Source: Rhodospirillales bacterium
GTDB lineage: Bacteria > Pseudomonadota > Alphaproteobacteria > Rhodospirillales > JASLQF01
DNA: 64,000 nt
Assembly (NCBI GenBank): GCA_030744625.1
Contig: JASLQF010000027.1
Span: 62,001 to 126,000, forward strand
Direction of reading: 5' to 3'
The position numbers and the translations under genes were made by a program. Positions 46,873-57,082 of this stretch are shown here, piece by piece. The notes below the pieces were generated by a model that saw nothing but the letters and a program-made list of their open reading frames with translations, did no database searches and was not told the DNA's origin. How positions within the stretch are numbered: the stretch's first letter is position 1; each line of letters starts with the position of its first letter.

Positions 46873-47295
46873 TCAGCCTGCTTTGCGGCGGCGCTTGCGC
46901 GGCTTGGTCCCAAGACCGATTTTTTTCGCCAGGTTGCTTCGGTGCTTGGCGTAATTGGGCGCCACCATCGGATAATCCGGCGCCAATCCCCAGCGCTCCC
47001 GGTATTCCTCTGGCGTCATGTTGTACGCGGTCTTCAAATGACGCTTGAGCATTTTCAGCTTCTTGCCGTCCTCGAGACAGACGACGTAATCGGGAAAAAC
47101 GGATTTCTTGATGGGGACAGCCGGACGCGGGCGCTCCGGCGTCAGCGGCGTGGTTCCCACCGCCACCAAAGTCTTGTATACGTCCTGGATCAACTGTGGC
47201 AGGTCGGAGACCGCCACCGTATTGTTGGCTACGTGTGCCGCGACTATCTCTGTAGTCAGTTCCAGTAATTCATTTAAACTCGGTTTTTCGGTCAT
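46873..47295 (-). CDS. MucR/Ros-family transcriptional regulator
   Basis: VPIKKSVFPDYVVCLEDGKKLKMLKRHLKTAYNMTPEEYRERWGLAPDYPMVAPNYAKHRSNLAKKIGLG. Confidence 0.95.
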   Translation of the reverse strand: MTEKPSLNELLELTTEIVAAHVANNTVAVSDLPQLIQDVYKTLVAVGTTPLTPERPRPAVPIKKSVFPDYVVCLEDGKKLKMLKRHLKTAYNMTPEEYRERWGLAPDYPMVAPNYAKHRSNLAKKIGLGTKPRKRRRKAG

Positions 47296-47368
47296 CTAGA
47301 ACTGATCCTCTCTTTTTAGTCCAATACCACTATATAGTTTACACGCACGGATGAGGCAAGAACCTCGC

Positions 47369-47644
47369 ATGAATACACCATCAACAAAGGGCACGGATTT
47401 CGATATCTCGTTCTTTCTCGACATAACCGGGGAAGTGTGTCCGCTTACCTTCGTAAAAACCAAACTTCTGTTGGAGCGGATGACGCCGGGTGAAGTCGCG
47501 GAGGTGCGCTTGCGGGGCGCCGAGCCCCTTGAAAACGTCCCCCGCTCGGTCCGCGACCACGGACATGCCGTGCTCAGCCTCGAACCCGAAAAGGCCGACG
47601 GCGGAGCAGACACCGTCTACCGTCTCCTCATCCGCAGGGAATAA
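47369..47644 (+). CDS. TusA/SirA-family sulfur carrier protein
   Basis: LDITGEVCPLTFVKTKLLLERMTPGEVAEVRLRGAEPLENVPRSVRDHGHAV; ATG alternative at 47351. Confidence 0.85.
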   Translation: MNTPSTKGTDFDISFFLDITGEVCPLTFVKTKLLLERMTPGEVAEVRLRGAEPLENVPRSVRDHGHAVLSLEPEKADGGADTVYRLLIRRE

Positions 47645-47664
47645 CCCGGCCATTGCCGGGCCAA

Positions 47665-48354
47665 TTACGAACGCCTTCGGGAATCCTCTTTCGGAATTTT
47701 CGCATCGGGCGGCCGCAGGTAGAGAGGCGCCGGCGCCGGCATCACCTGGCCAGGCGTCCAGCGGCGGGCCGCGACGGCGGCGACCACGGCGGCGGCGGGC
47801 AGGGCGGCGGCGGCGCTTGGCGTCGCGTCGATGCCGTGCGCCTTCAACATCGCCACCATCTCCCCGGCGGCGTCCCCGGCGACCACCACCCGGCCCGCCG
47901 GCACCATCGCCATCAGCTCGCCGGGAAGCAATGCCCGGGGCGGGACCACGGGGGACAACCGCGCATCGAAGGCCTGGGCGTAGACGTCCCGCCTCTTGGT
48001 GGAGAGGGTTACGAGAAGGGTGGCGCCGGCGCGCTCCCCTTCGGAGACGCCGTGGGCGACGGCTTCGAGGGTGGTGACGCCGAGGCACGGCACGGCGGCG
48101 GCGAGCGCCATGCCCCGCGCCGCGGCAAGGCCGATGCGCAGCCCGGTAAAGGCCCCCGGGCCGACGGTGACGGCGATCAGGTCGAGTCGGGGAAAATCGG
48201 TCCCCGCCTCGTCCATCACGTCGGCGATCATGGGCACCAGGGCCTCGGCGTGGCCGCGCGTCATGGTCTCGAAGCGCCGGGCCCCGACGCGACCGTCCTC
48301 CCAAAGGGCGGCCGAGCAGGCCGACGTCGCCGTGTCGAAGGCGAGAATCCTCAC
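47665..48354 (-). CDS. tsaB: tRNA threonylcarbamoyladenosine biosynthesis protein TsaB
   Basis: MRILAFDTATSACSAALWEDG..GPGAFTGLRIGLAAARGMALA. Confidence 0.93.
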   Translation of the reverse strand: MRILAFDTATSACSAALWEDGRVGARRFETMTRGHAEALVPMIADVMDEAGTDFPRLDLIAVTVGPGAFTGLRIGLAAARGMALAAAVPCLGVTTLEAVAHGVSEGERAGATLLVTLSTKRRDVYAQAFDARLSPVVPPRALLPGELMAMVPAGRVVVAGDAAGEMVAMLKAHGIDATPSAAAALPAAAVVAAVAARRWTPGQVMPAPAPLYLRPPDAKIPKEDSRRRS

Positions 48355-48487
48355 CCTTGTGTCCCTTCCTGTATTTTCAACGCGACCAACCTCTTTCGCT
48401 GATTGAGCGGGCGGTTATACTTCGATTTGCCGCCGCCGGGCCAACCGGATCGACGGAGTCCATCGGCAACGCGGGAGACCCCACGCC

Positions 48488-49045
48488 GTGAGCCTGGCCG
48501 CCATCACCCCCCCGTCCCATGGTGTGGTCATCGATCTGGCTTACGCCGGAGCCGACAACTTCACGGGCAAGCCCGTCTACGCCCGGGCGGCGTGCTATCT
48601 GCACGCCGACGCGGAACGGGCACTCAGGCGCGCCGTCACCCTGGCCGCCGTCCATGGCCTGCGCCTCAAGATTTTCGACGCCTTTCGCCCGTCCGAGGCG
48701 CAGTGGGTTCTTTGGAACCACACGCCCGACCCGGAGTTCCTGGCCGATCCGCGCCGCGGCTCGCCCCATTCCCGCGGCGTCGCCATCGACGTAACGCTGA
48801 TCGACGGCGGCGGGCGGGAGTTGGACATGGGGACCTCGTTCGACGCCTTCACACCCCTTTCCCATCACGGAAATTTGGCGCTGTCGGTCGAGGCCCAGCG
48901 CAACCGCGCCCTCCTGCTCGGCCTGATGACGGCGGCCGACTGGGATTTCTATGGAAACGAATGGTGGCACTACCAATTGTTCGGAAGCCGCCGTTATCCG
49001 CTGCTCGGCGACAGCGTGCTGCCCGAAGGCATGATGGCGGCGTGA
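48488..49045 (+). CDS. D-alanyl-D-alanine dipeptidase (VanX/DdpX-like)
   Basis: IDLAYAGADNFTGKPVY, IFDAFRPSEAQ, SPHSRGVAIDVTLID, DMGTSFDAFTPLSHH, YGNEWWHYQL. Confidence 0.92.
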   Translation: MSLAAITPPSHGVVIDLAYAGADNFTGKPVYARAACYLHADAERALRRAVTLAAVHGLRLKIFDAFRPSEAQWVLWNHTPDPEFLADPRRGSPHSRGVAIDVTLIDGGGRELDMGTSFDAFTPLSHHGNLALSVEAQRNRALLLGLMTAADWDFYGNEWWHYQLFGSRRYPLLGDSVLPEGMMAA

Positions 49046-49144
49046 AGCCATCGGTGCCGGCGCGCGCGCCTGCCATGGCTGGCGCCATCGGGCGCACTCG
49101 GCTAATCTGCCCGCCGGCGGCGCGCCACCAGCCGGTTTGGCCTG

Positions 49145-50179
49145 ATGATTAATCCGACGACTAGGAAAGCCTTGGGGTTGGCCCTCGCGGCGGCGGTTGC
49201 CTGGACGGGCACGGCGCTCCCGGCGGACGCCGCGGATTCGGCGGTGGTCATCATGTATCACCGGTTCGGCGAGACCACCTACCCATCCACCAATGTCACC
49301 ATCGAGCAGTTCGAGAGCCATATCAAGGAGCTGAAAAGGGGTCCCTACTCGGTGCTGCCGCTGCCCGAAATCGTGGCGCGCCTGCGCGACGACAGGCCCC
49401 TTCCCGATCGCACGGTCGGGCTCAGCGTCGACGACGCCTATTCCTCCTTCCATGGCGAAGCGTGGCCGCGGCTCAAGGCGGCGGGGCTTCCGGTGACGCT
49501 CTTCGTCGCCACCCGGGCGGTCGACCGCAAGCTGTCCGGAATCATGAGCTGGCGGCAGATCCGCGAGCTGGCCGCGGACGGGGTGAGCATCGGCAGCCAG
49601 ACCGAGACCCATCTGCACATGCCCGACGCCGGCGCGGCGCGCAACCGCGGCGAGATCGAGCGCTCCAACGGACGCTTCATCACCGAGCTGGGCCGGGCCC
49701 CCGAGCTTTTCGCCTACCCCTATGGCGAGGCCAGCTTGGCGGCGCAGGAAATCGTCCGCGGCGCCGGGTTCATCACCGCCTTCGGCCAGCATTCGGGCGT
49801 CATCGGCCGCACCGCGAATTTCTTCTACCTGCCACGCTTCTCCATGAACGAAAAATATGGCGACCTCCGGCGCTTCCGTCTCGCCATCAACGCCCTGCCC
49901 CTGCCGGTTTCCGATGTGACGCCGTCCGATCCAATGATCACGGCGGTCAACCCACCTCCCATCGGCTTCACGGTGGGCGGCGGGATCACGGGCGTCGGAC
50001 GCCTCACATGCTTCGCCTCGCACGAGGGCCGCGCCCGGCTGGAACGGCTCGGAGAGAGGCGCTTCGAGGTGCGCGTGAACACGCCATTCCCCCGCGGCCG
50101 CACCCGTCTCAACTGTACGCTGCCCACCCGGGAAGGCCGCTGGCGTTGGCTGGGCCGCCAGTTTTACGTACCCGGATAG
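49145..50179 (+). CDS. Polysaccharide deacetylase family protein, secreted
   Basis: Signal-like N-terminus, VVIMYHRFGE, VGLSVDDAYSSFHGEAWPRLKAAGLPVTLFVAT, IGSQTETHLHM. Confidence 0.85.
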   Translation: MINPTTRKALGLALAAAVAWTGTALPADAADSAVVIMYHRFGETTYPSTNVTIEQFESHIKELKRGPYSVLPLPEIVARLRDDRPLPDRTVGLSVDDAYSSFHGEAWPRLKAAGLPVTLFVATRAVDRKLSGIMSWRQIRELAADGVSIGSQTETHLHMPDAGAARNRGEIERSNGRFITELGRAPELFAYPYGEASLAAQEIVRGAGFITAFGQHSGVIGRTANFFYLPRFSMNEKYGDLRRFRLAINALPLPVSDVTPSDPMITAVNPPPIGFTVGGGITGVGRLTCFASHEGRARLERLGERRFEVRVNTPFPRGRTRLNCTLPTREGRWRWLGRQFYVPG

Positions 50180-50194
50180 GACGGCGCGCCGTCC

Positions 50195-51181
50195 CTAAAT
50201 GAGTGGCTGGAAATCTCTTCCCTGAGCGCGCAGGCGGGCATCGTCGAGGGTGCTCAGGCCGTTGGCCGCGATGATCGACAGGATGGTCTCGACGTAGGCC
50301 GACCGGCGCTCGGAGTAGCTCAACAGGGTGCGTGCCAGGACCGCGCCCTCGACTGGCTGGCCAGCCTTCCTCATGCCGGCCCGCAGTTCGCGGAACCCGC
50401 CGTAGGCATGGTGGGTATTGAGGTTTCTGGCGTACGCCTTGGCGCCGTCGAGCAGTGTCTCGAAGGCCCGGACGCTATGGATCTTGCCGGCGTCGCGGCG
50501 TAGGGGCACCAGATTGCCGTCACGGGCGAACGTCCACTGCCCGAAGATGGCATTGCCCTCCCGGGCGAAGCGGGACGTGCCCCACCCGCTTTCCTCCGCC
50601 GCCTGGGCCAGGGCAAGCGAGGTCGGAATGATATCGACCCGGCGCAGCAAGGCATCAATATCGCCTTCGCCGACGCCATAGCGCTCCGACATGACGATCA
50701 GCCACAGCCGGTCGGCGGCCTCCAATCGCAGCCCCGTGCCCATGCGATAGTGCAGTTCCCAAAGGCGCCGGCGATCTGCCAGGAGTCCCTCGTTGACCTG
50801 CAGAATCAAGGGCAGCACCGTACGGAAGAAGAGGGCCTTGCGCACCGTCACCTCGCGTATTTTCCCGAAGTCTTCGGGAAGGCTGGCGAGGAAAAGACGG
50901 GGCACTCCGTCGTCCCCGGAGAGAACCGATTTCAGGTCGTACCCCAGGCTGCTGAAGGTGTCCGACAGCTTACGGACGGTGAAGCCCGACATGGCGCGGG
51001 CCAGGTTGCTCAACCCGCCCGGCAATAGTTTCTTGGCCGCCGGCGGCGCCGACGGCGTGACCGGAAGTTCGGCCCGGGGCGCCGCCGTCGCCTTGGCCGG
51101 CGGATCGTAGAGGGTGACTCCCATGAGCATGGCCACGAGCACGGCGACGACGCCCAAGGAAGCACGTTCGAAGTATCTCAT
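50195..51181 (-). CDS. Bax-type glucosaminidase-family protein
   Basis: DIIPTSLALAQAAEESGWGTSRFAREGNAIFGQWTF...IHSVRAFETLLDGAKAYARNLNTHHAYGGFRELR; N-terminal TM. Confidence 0.87.
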   Translation of the reverse strand: MRYFERASLGVVAVLVAMLMGVTLYDPPAKATAAPRAELPVTPSAPPAAKKLLPGGLSNLARAMSGFTVRKLSDTFSSLGYDLKSVLSGDDGVPRLFLASLPEDFGKIREVTVRKALFFRTVLPLILQVNEGLLADRRRLWELHYRMGTGLRLEAADRLWLIVMSERYGVGEGDIDALLRRVDIIPTSLALAQAAEESGWGTSRFAREGNAIFGQWTFARDGNLVPLRRDAGKIHSVRAFETLLDGAKAYARNLNTHHAYGGFRELRAGMRKAGQPVEGAVLARTLLSYSERRSAYVETILSIIAANGLSTLDDARLRAQGRDFQPLI

Positions 51182-51420
51182 CGTGGAATTTACTCTTCAA
51201 AGAGCCCGGCGGCTTGTCGGCCTTCGGGCCTCCTTGTGCCTAGCCCTGATTGCCCCACAATCGCTTTCGGAAGCGACCTCTTCTCCCGTCACATAAGCGT
51301 CGTCAATGCGGAAACCTTGGCCGGCTGAGCGGTGTGATTTTAATCGAAGCCGGGAGTCCGAGGCCAGCCCTAATTTCGCAAACCGGAGGACAAAATCCGG
51401 GTTGCGCGGCGCCTCCGCCG

Positions 51421-52419
51421 TCAGGGCCGCAGGTAGCCGACGATTTCCTCGATTTCGGCGAGGATCGGCGCCGCCAGGTCGCGCGCCCGGCCGGCGCCCT
51501 GGCGCAGCACGGCGTCGACGTGGCCGGGGTCGGCCGAAAGCCGACGCATCTCGTCCTGGATGGGACCGAGCACCGAGACCGATAGCTCGGCGAACTCGTT
51601 CTTGAAATCGGAGAAAGAGGCGCCGGCGAAGCGCTGGCACGTTTCCTCCAGGCTGGTTTCCGAAAGCGCCCCGTAAAGGCCGAGAAGGTTCGCCGCCTCC
51701 GGCCTGTCCTCGAGCCCGTCCGGCTCGGCGGGCAGTGGCGCGGGGTCTGTTTTCGCCTTGCGGATCTTGACGACGATGGTATCCGCATCGTCGGTCATGT
51801 TGATGCGGGAATAATCCGAAGGGTCCGACTTGCTCATTTTATTGGTGCCGTCGCGCAGCGACATGACGCGGGTGGCGGCGCCGAAAATCAAGGGTTCCAC
51901 CAGGGGGAAGAATTCGACACCGAAATCGTTGTTGAACTTCTGGGCGATGTCGCGGGTCAGTTCCAGGTGCTGCTTCTGGTCCTCGCCGACGGGCACGTGG
52001 GTCGCCTTGTAGAGCAGGATGTCGGCGGCCATCAGGGTGGGATAGGCGAACAGGCCGACCGAGGCGTTCTCCCGGTGCTTGCCGGCCTTTTCCTTGAACT
52101 GGGTCATGCGGTTGAGCCACCCCATGCGCGCCACGCAGCTGAATATCCAGGCGAGTTGCGCGTGGCCCCGCACCTGGCTTTGGTTGAAAATGATGTTGCG
52201 TTCGGGGTCGAGCCCGGCGGCCAGCAGCCCCGCCGTCACCTCGCGGGTGTTGGCGACGAGTTCCCGGGGTTCCTGCCACGCCGTGAGGGCGTGCATGTCG
52301 ACCACGCAGAACAGGCATTCGTACTCGTCCTGCAGGCGCACCCAGTTGCGGATGGCGCCGAGATAGTTGCCGAGGTGGAGGTTGCCCGTGGGCTGTATTC
52401 CCGAAAAGATTCGCTGCAT
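51421..52419 (-). CDS. trpS: Tryptophan-tRNA ligase
   Basis: [75 protein letters not shown]. Start trimmed to 52419. Confidence 0.96.
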   Translation of the reverse strand: MQRIFSGIQPTGNLHLGNYLGAIRNWVRLQDEYECLFCVVDMHALTAWQEPRELVANTREVTAGLLAAGLDPERNIIFNQSQVRGHAQLAWIFSCVARMGWLNRMTQFKEKAGKHRENASVGLFAYPTLMAADILLYKATHVPVGEDQKQHLELTRDIAQKFNNDFGVEFFPLVEPLIFGAATRVMSLRDGTNKMSKSDPSDYSRINMTDDADTIVVKIRKAKTDPAPLPAEPDGLEDRPEAANLLGLYGALSETSLEETCQRFAGASFSDFKNEFAELSVSVLGPIQDEMRRLSADPGHVDAVLRQGAGRARDLAAPILAEIEEIVGYLRP

Positions 52420-52505
52420 GGTCCGATCCGTCACCCGTGGCCGCTTCCCGTGGTGGCGTTTTGTGGTCGCGGCGGCGGAGTTATGGCGCAGCGGCGCGCC
52501 GGCGG

Positions 52506-54056
52506 TCAAGCCGCGTCCTTGCGGGTGAGGGTCTTGAGGTCCTCGACCCTGGCGGCGCCGAACAGCACGGCAAGGACTGCGAAAACGGCGAGCCCGCCCG
52601 CCACCAAACCCGCCAGGGCGGCGACGCGCGCCGCCAGCCCGCCGGCCAGCGCCCCTTCCAGGCCCCCTTGGGCGACGGCCAAAAACATGGCCATGCCGGC
52701 GGCGGCGAGGACGGCGCGGGGCAGGCGACGGCGCAGCCGCCGGTCCGGCTCGAGCTGCCCACGCCGCCTCAGAACCAGGGCCAGCAACCCGGCGTTGATC
52801 CACGCCGACACCGACGTCGCCATGGCGATGCCGACATGCTGGAAAGGTCCCATGAGAACGAGGTTCAACACCAGATTGACGGCCATGGCTGCGACCGCGA
52901 TCTTGACCGGCGTCGCCGTGTCGCCGCGCGCGAAATAGCCGGGCGCCAGCGTCTTGACCAGCACGTAGGCGGGAAGGCCGGTGGCATAGACGCCAAGCGC
53001 CGCCGCGGTGGCCCCCGCTTCGGCGGCGCCGAAGGCGCCGCGCTCGAAGAGGACGGAAATGACCGGCCCGGCGATGACCACGAGGGCGGCGGCGGCGGGC
53101 AACGTCAGCAGGAACGAGAATTCCAGGGCCCGGTTCTGGCTATGCCGGGCGGCGTCCTCGTCGCCGGCCCTGATCTGGCGGGACATCAGCGGCAGCAGGG
53201 CGGTGCCCACGGCGACCCCGACCACGCCGAGCGGCAACTGGTTCACCCGATCGGCGAAAAACAGATAGGAAATCGATCCGTCCGGCAGCAAGGATGCGAT
53301 GATGGTGTCGATAAGCAGGTTGATCTGGTAGATGCCGGCACCGACGGCCACGGGCAGCGCCCGCTTGATGAGCAGGCGCACGTTTTGGGTCAAGCGCGGC
53401 CTCGGCAGGCGCAACCACACGCCGTGGCGCCCGCAATGGCCGTAAAGCCAGACGAACTGTACGATTCCGGCCGCGAACACGCCCCAGGCCAGGGCATGGC
53501 CGGGCGTTTCGGTAATCGGCGACAGGCCCAACACGAACCCGATCAGGCACAGGTTCAAAAGGATCGGCGTCACCGCGGCGGCGGCGAAGCGGCCCAGCGA
53601 ATTGAGGACACCGGCCATCAGCGAGACCAGCGATATGAAGAGCAAGTACGGGAAGGTGATGCGAGTCAGTTCGACAGCCAGCTGGAACTTGTGCGGGTTT
53701 GCCAGAAAGCCAGGGGCGAACGCCATCATCGCCCACGGCATGGCAATCTCGAGCACCACCACGAAAACCAGAAGCGCCCACAGAAGCACCGCCAATGCCT
53801 GATCGGCGAATTCCTTGGCGACGTCCCTGCCTTCTTCTTCCAGTAGCCCGGCAAAAAGGGGTACGAAAGCCAGGTTGAAGGCGCCTTCCGCGAACAGGCG
53901 GCGGAACAAGTTGGGGAACTTGAAGGCGACGAAGAAGGCATCCGCCGCCAACCCCGCCCCGAGGATGGCGGCGATCAGGATGTCGCGCACGAAACCCAGG
54001 ACACGGCTCAACATGGTGAAGCCGCCGACGGTGGCGATAGAGCGCGCGAGATTCAT
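52506..54056 (-). CDS. murJ: Lipid II flippase MurJ
   Basis: [66 protein letters not shown]. Confidence 0.96.
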   Translation of the reverse strand: MNLARSIATVGGFTMLSRVLGFVRDILIAAILGAGLAADAFFVAFKFPNLFRRLFAEGAFNLAFVPLFAGLLEEEGRDVAKEFADQALAVLLWALLVFVVVLEIAMPWAMMAFAPGFLANPHKFQLAVELTRITFPYLLFISLVSLMAGVLNSLGRFAAAAVTPILLNLCLIGFVLGLSPITETPGHALAWGVFAAGIVQFVWLYGHCGRHGVWLRLPRPRLTQNVRLLIKRALPVAVGAGIYQINLLIDTIIASLLPDGSISYLFFADRVNQLPLGVVGVAVGTALLPLMSRQIRAGDEDAARHSQNRALEFSFLLTLPAAAALVVIAGPVISVLFERGAFGAAEAGATAAALGVYATGLPAYVLVKTLAPGYFARGDTATPVKIAVAAMAVNLVLNLVLMGPFQHVGIAMATSVSAWINAGLLALVLRRRGQLEPDRRLRRRLPRAVLAAAGMAMFLAVAQGGLEGALAGGLAARVAALAGLVAGGLAVFAVLAVLFGAARVEDLKTLTRKDAA

Positions 54057-54121
54057 GGCGGAGTTTTAATTGATCGGCGCCAGGGGCGCCAGGGAACCTA
54101 TTATACCAACGGTCCTTGGTA

Positions 54122-56890
54122 TTATTCGGCGGCGGCGGCGTCCGCCGGCGTATCCGCCTCGATTGCCGCCAGAAGCTTGGCGCGGATGGCCTCGACCCTG
54201 TCCTCGTGCTCCACTTTCAGGCCGTGGGCGTCCTTCACGTAGAAGACGTCGACGGCCCTCTCCCCGTAGGTCGTTACATGGGCGCTGGCGATCTGCAGGC
54301 CGAGCGCCGTCAAGGCGGCCGTGATGTCGTGCAGAAAACCGAGCCGGTCACGGCCGTTGACCTCGATGACCGTGTGGCCGACGCTGGCCTTGTTGTCAAT
54401 GAGGGCGCGCGGCGGCACCCGGAACACGCCGGTGCGGCTGGGCGGTGCCTGGCGCCGCGCCCGGGCCAGCTCCCGGGCTGGGTTCAGTTTCCCGGCGAGG
54501 GCGTCCTCGATGCGCCTCGACAGCTTGGCGAGCCGGTCGCGCCCGCCGAAGGCGGCGCCCGCCGAGTCCTGGATCGAAAAGGTGTCCAGCGCCATGCCGT
54601 TGGCCAGGGTCACGATCTTGGCATCGACGATGGAGGCGCCGCCCAGCGCCATGGCCCCGGCGATCTCCGCGAAGAGCCCGGGATGGTCGGCCGAATAAAC
54701 TACTATCTCGGTGACGTCGTGATAGGTGTCCACCTTTGTTTCGATATGGGTACGAAGGCCGCGGCGTTCGGCCTCGCCGATCATGTGGGCGTGGGAGGCG
54801 AGGGTCTCGGCGTCGAAGGAAAGCCAATAGTCCGGATACCCGCGCACCACGTGGGCCTCGATGTCCGCCGCGTCCCAGTCGGCAAGCCGCTCGCGCAACG
54901 CCGCCTTGGCGCCCTCCACCCGGGCATCGCGGCGCTCGCCCGGCAGGTCCCCGGTCATCTCCTCGAGAGCACGGTAATAGATCTCGCGCAGGAGGCCCGC
55001 CTTCCAGCCGTTCCACACCCCTGGCCCGACCGCCCGGATGTCGGCGACCGTGAGGCACAGCAACAGGCGCAGCCGTTCCGGGGACTGCACGGCGGCGACG
55101 AAATCGCTGACCGTCTTGGGGTCGTCGATGTCGCGCTTGAAGGCGGTGCGGCTCATCAGCAGGTGGTGCAGCACCAGCCACGAGACGGTTTCCGTCTCCC
55201 AGTCGCTGAGGCCGAGGCGCGGCCCCAGCTTGCCGGCGATGCGGGCGCCGATCTCCGAGTGGTCGCCGTCCCGGCCCTTGGCGATGTCGTGCAGAAGCAC
55301 GGCGAGATAGAGGGCCTGGCGCGACTGCACCTCGCCGATCACCGACGTCGCCACCGGATGGTCGTCCTTGAGGGCACCGGTCTCGATGCCGTGCAGGATG
55401 CCGATGGCGCGGATGGTGTGCTCGTCAACCGTGTAGACGTGGTACATGTCGTACTGCATCTGGGCGACGACGCGGCCGAAGTCGGGGATGAAGCGTCCCA
55501 GGACGCCCGCTTCGTTAAGCCGCCGCAGCGCCGTCTCCGGGTCCTTGCGCCCGGTCATGATCTCCATGAACAGGCGGTTCGCAGGCGCGGCGCCGCGCAT
55601 CTTCGAATCGATCAGATTGAGGCTCTGGGTGACCAGGCGCAGCGCCTCCGGGTGGATGTCGAGACCATGACGCTCCGCTTCGGCGAACAGGCGAAGCAGC
55701 TTGAGCGGGTCCTTGGCGAAGGCGTCGGTGCCCTCGACGCCCAAGCGGCCGCCGTCGACGCTGAAACCCTCGACGGCGGACTTGAACCGCGGAAACGCCG
55801 GAAGCCGGAAGCGTGAGCGGCGCTTCTTCTGCTGCTCTTCCAGCACCGCGCAAAGAATGCGGGTCAAATCGCCGACGTCCTTGGCGATCAGGAAGTAGTG
55901 TTTCATGAAGCGCTCGACGCCGCGCAATCCGGGATGGTCGGCATAGCCCATGCGTCTGCCGATTTCACCCTGGACGTCGTAAGTGAGGCGGTCCTCCGGC
56001 CGTCCCGTCAGGTAGTGCAGGTGGCAGCGCACGGTCCACAGGAAGTTCTGGGCCTTGGCGAAGCGCCGCGCATCGTCCGGGGTCAGCACGCCCTTGGCGA
56101 CCAGCTCGCGCACGTCGTCGACCCGGTACAGGTACTTGGCGATCCACAAGAGGGTTTGCAGGTCGCGAAGCCCCCCCTTGCCTTCCTTGATGTTGGGCTC
56201 CAGCACATAGCGGGCATCGCCCATGCGCTCGTGGCGACGGTCGCGCTCGCCAAGCTTGGCATCGACGAAGTCGGGGCCGGAGCCAGCCACCACTTCTTCG
56301 TCGAAGCGGGTCTTGAAGCGGCGGAATACCTCTTCGTCCCCCCACACGAAGCGCGCTTCGAGGAGGGCGGTGCGAATGGTGTGGTCCTCGCCGGCCAGGC
56401 GAATGCTTTCCTCCAACGAGCGCGTGGCGTGGCCGACCTTGAGCCCCAGGTCCCACAGCGCGTAGAGCATGTATTCCACCAGCTGCTCGCCGTGGGCCGT
56501 CTGTTTGTAGGGCAGCAGAAACATCAGGTCGATGTCGGAATGGGGCGCCATCTCCCGGCGGCCGTAGCCGCCGGTGGCGGCCACCGCCACCTGCTCGCCC
56601 TTGGTCGGATTGGCCGCCGGATACACGTAGCGCAGGGCGAAGTCGTGAATGGCGCGAATCAGCTGGTCGACCAGATGGGTGCCGGCGCCGACGTTGTGGG
56701 CGCCGGTGACGCCTTCGTCCTCGAAGCGGCGGCGGATCTCGGCCCGGCCGCCGGCCAGGGCGTCCTTGAGAAGCTCGAGGACCCGTTTCTGGGTCTTCGG
56801 CGAATAGCCGGACCACGCGGCGAGGTCTTCAAGGGCCCCGGCCAGCGCCTTGCGGTCGATGATGTCGCGTGGTTTGTGGACGCGGGCCAT
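54122..56890 (-). CDS. glnD: [Protein-PII] uridylyltransferase/uridylyl-removing enzyme
   Basis: AATGGYGRREMAPHSDIDLMFLLPYKQT (NT), LLHDIAKGRDGDHSEIGARIA (HD), two ACT-like C-terminal repeats. Start trimmed to MARVHKPRD. Confidence 0.96.
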   Translation of the reverse strand: MARVHKPRDIIDRKALAGALEDLAAWSGYSPKTQKRVLELLKDALAGGRAEIRRRFEDEGVTGAHNVGAGTHLVDQLIRAIHDFALRYVYPAANPTKGEQVAVAATGGYGRREMAPHSDIDLMFLLPYKQTAHGEQLVEYMLYALWDLGLKVGHATRSLEESIRLAGEDHTIRTALLEARFVWGDEEVFRRFKTRFDEEVVAGSGPDFVDAKLGERDRRHERMGDARYVLEPNIKEGKGGLRDLQTLLWIAKYLYRVDDVRELVAKGVLTPDDARRFAKAQNFLWTVRCHLHYLTGRPEDRLTYDVQGEIGRRMGYADHPGLRGVERFMKHYFLIAKDVGDLTRILCAVLEEQQKKRRSRFRLPAFPRFKSAVEGFSVDGGRLGVEGTDAFAKDPLKLLRLFAEAERHGLDIHPEALRLVTQSLNLIDSKMRGAAPANRLFMEIMTGRKDPETALRRLNEAGVLGRFIPDFGRVVAQMQYDMYHVYTVDEHTIRAIGILHGIETGALKDDHPVATSVIGEVQSRQALYLAVLLHDIAKGRDGDHSEIGARIAGKLGPRLGLSDWETETVSWLVLHHLLMSRTAFKRDIDDPKTVSDFVAAVQSPERLRLLLCLTVADIRAVGPGVWNGWKAGLLREIYYRALEEMTGDLPGERRDARVEGAKAALRERLADWDAADIEAHVVRGYPDYWLSFDAETLASHAHMIGEAERRGLRTHIETKVDTYHDVTEIVVYSADHPGLFAEIAGAMALGGASIVDAKIVTLANGMALDTFSIQDSAGAAFGGRDRLAKLSRRIEDALAGKLNPARELARARRQAPPSRTGVFRVPPRALIDNKASVGHTVIEVNGRDRLGFLHDITAALTALGLQIASAHVTTYGERAVDVFYVKDAHGLKVEHEDRVEAIRAKLLAAIEADTPADAAAAE

Positions 56891-57082
56891 GGCCTGCCCT
56901 GAATCTCCTGTGCCGCGCCACAGGATAAAGGCGGGGAGGTGCCCTGCACACCATCTTTTGCCCAGTGGCCCGCCGCGGGCGTTTCGGGTGTTGCCGACGG
57001 GCCGCCGACGGGGGAGAATTCGAACCGGCGCGCCAAGGCGTTCCCAAGACCCAGGCCCAAGGCCAAGCAAGGAGGAGCTCCC

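Noticed and set aside
48377-50023. 548-aa - strand ORF opposite ddpX and the deacetylase
   Set aside because: Antisense to two motif-supported genes; no recognisable domain.
54116-55816. 566-aa + strand ORF opposite glnD
   Set aside because: Shadow ORF; glnD motifs are clear on the minus strand.
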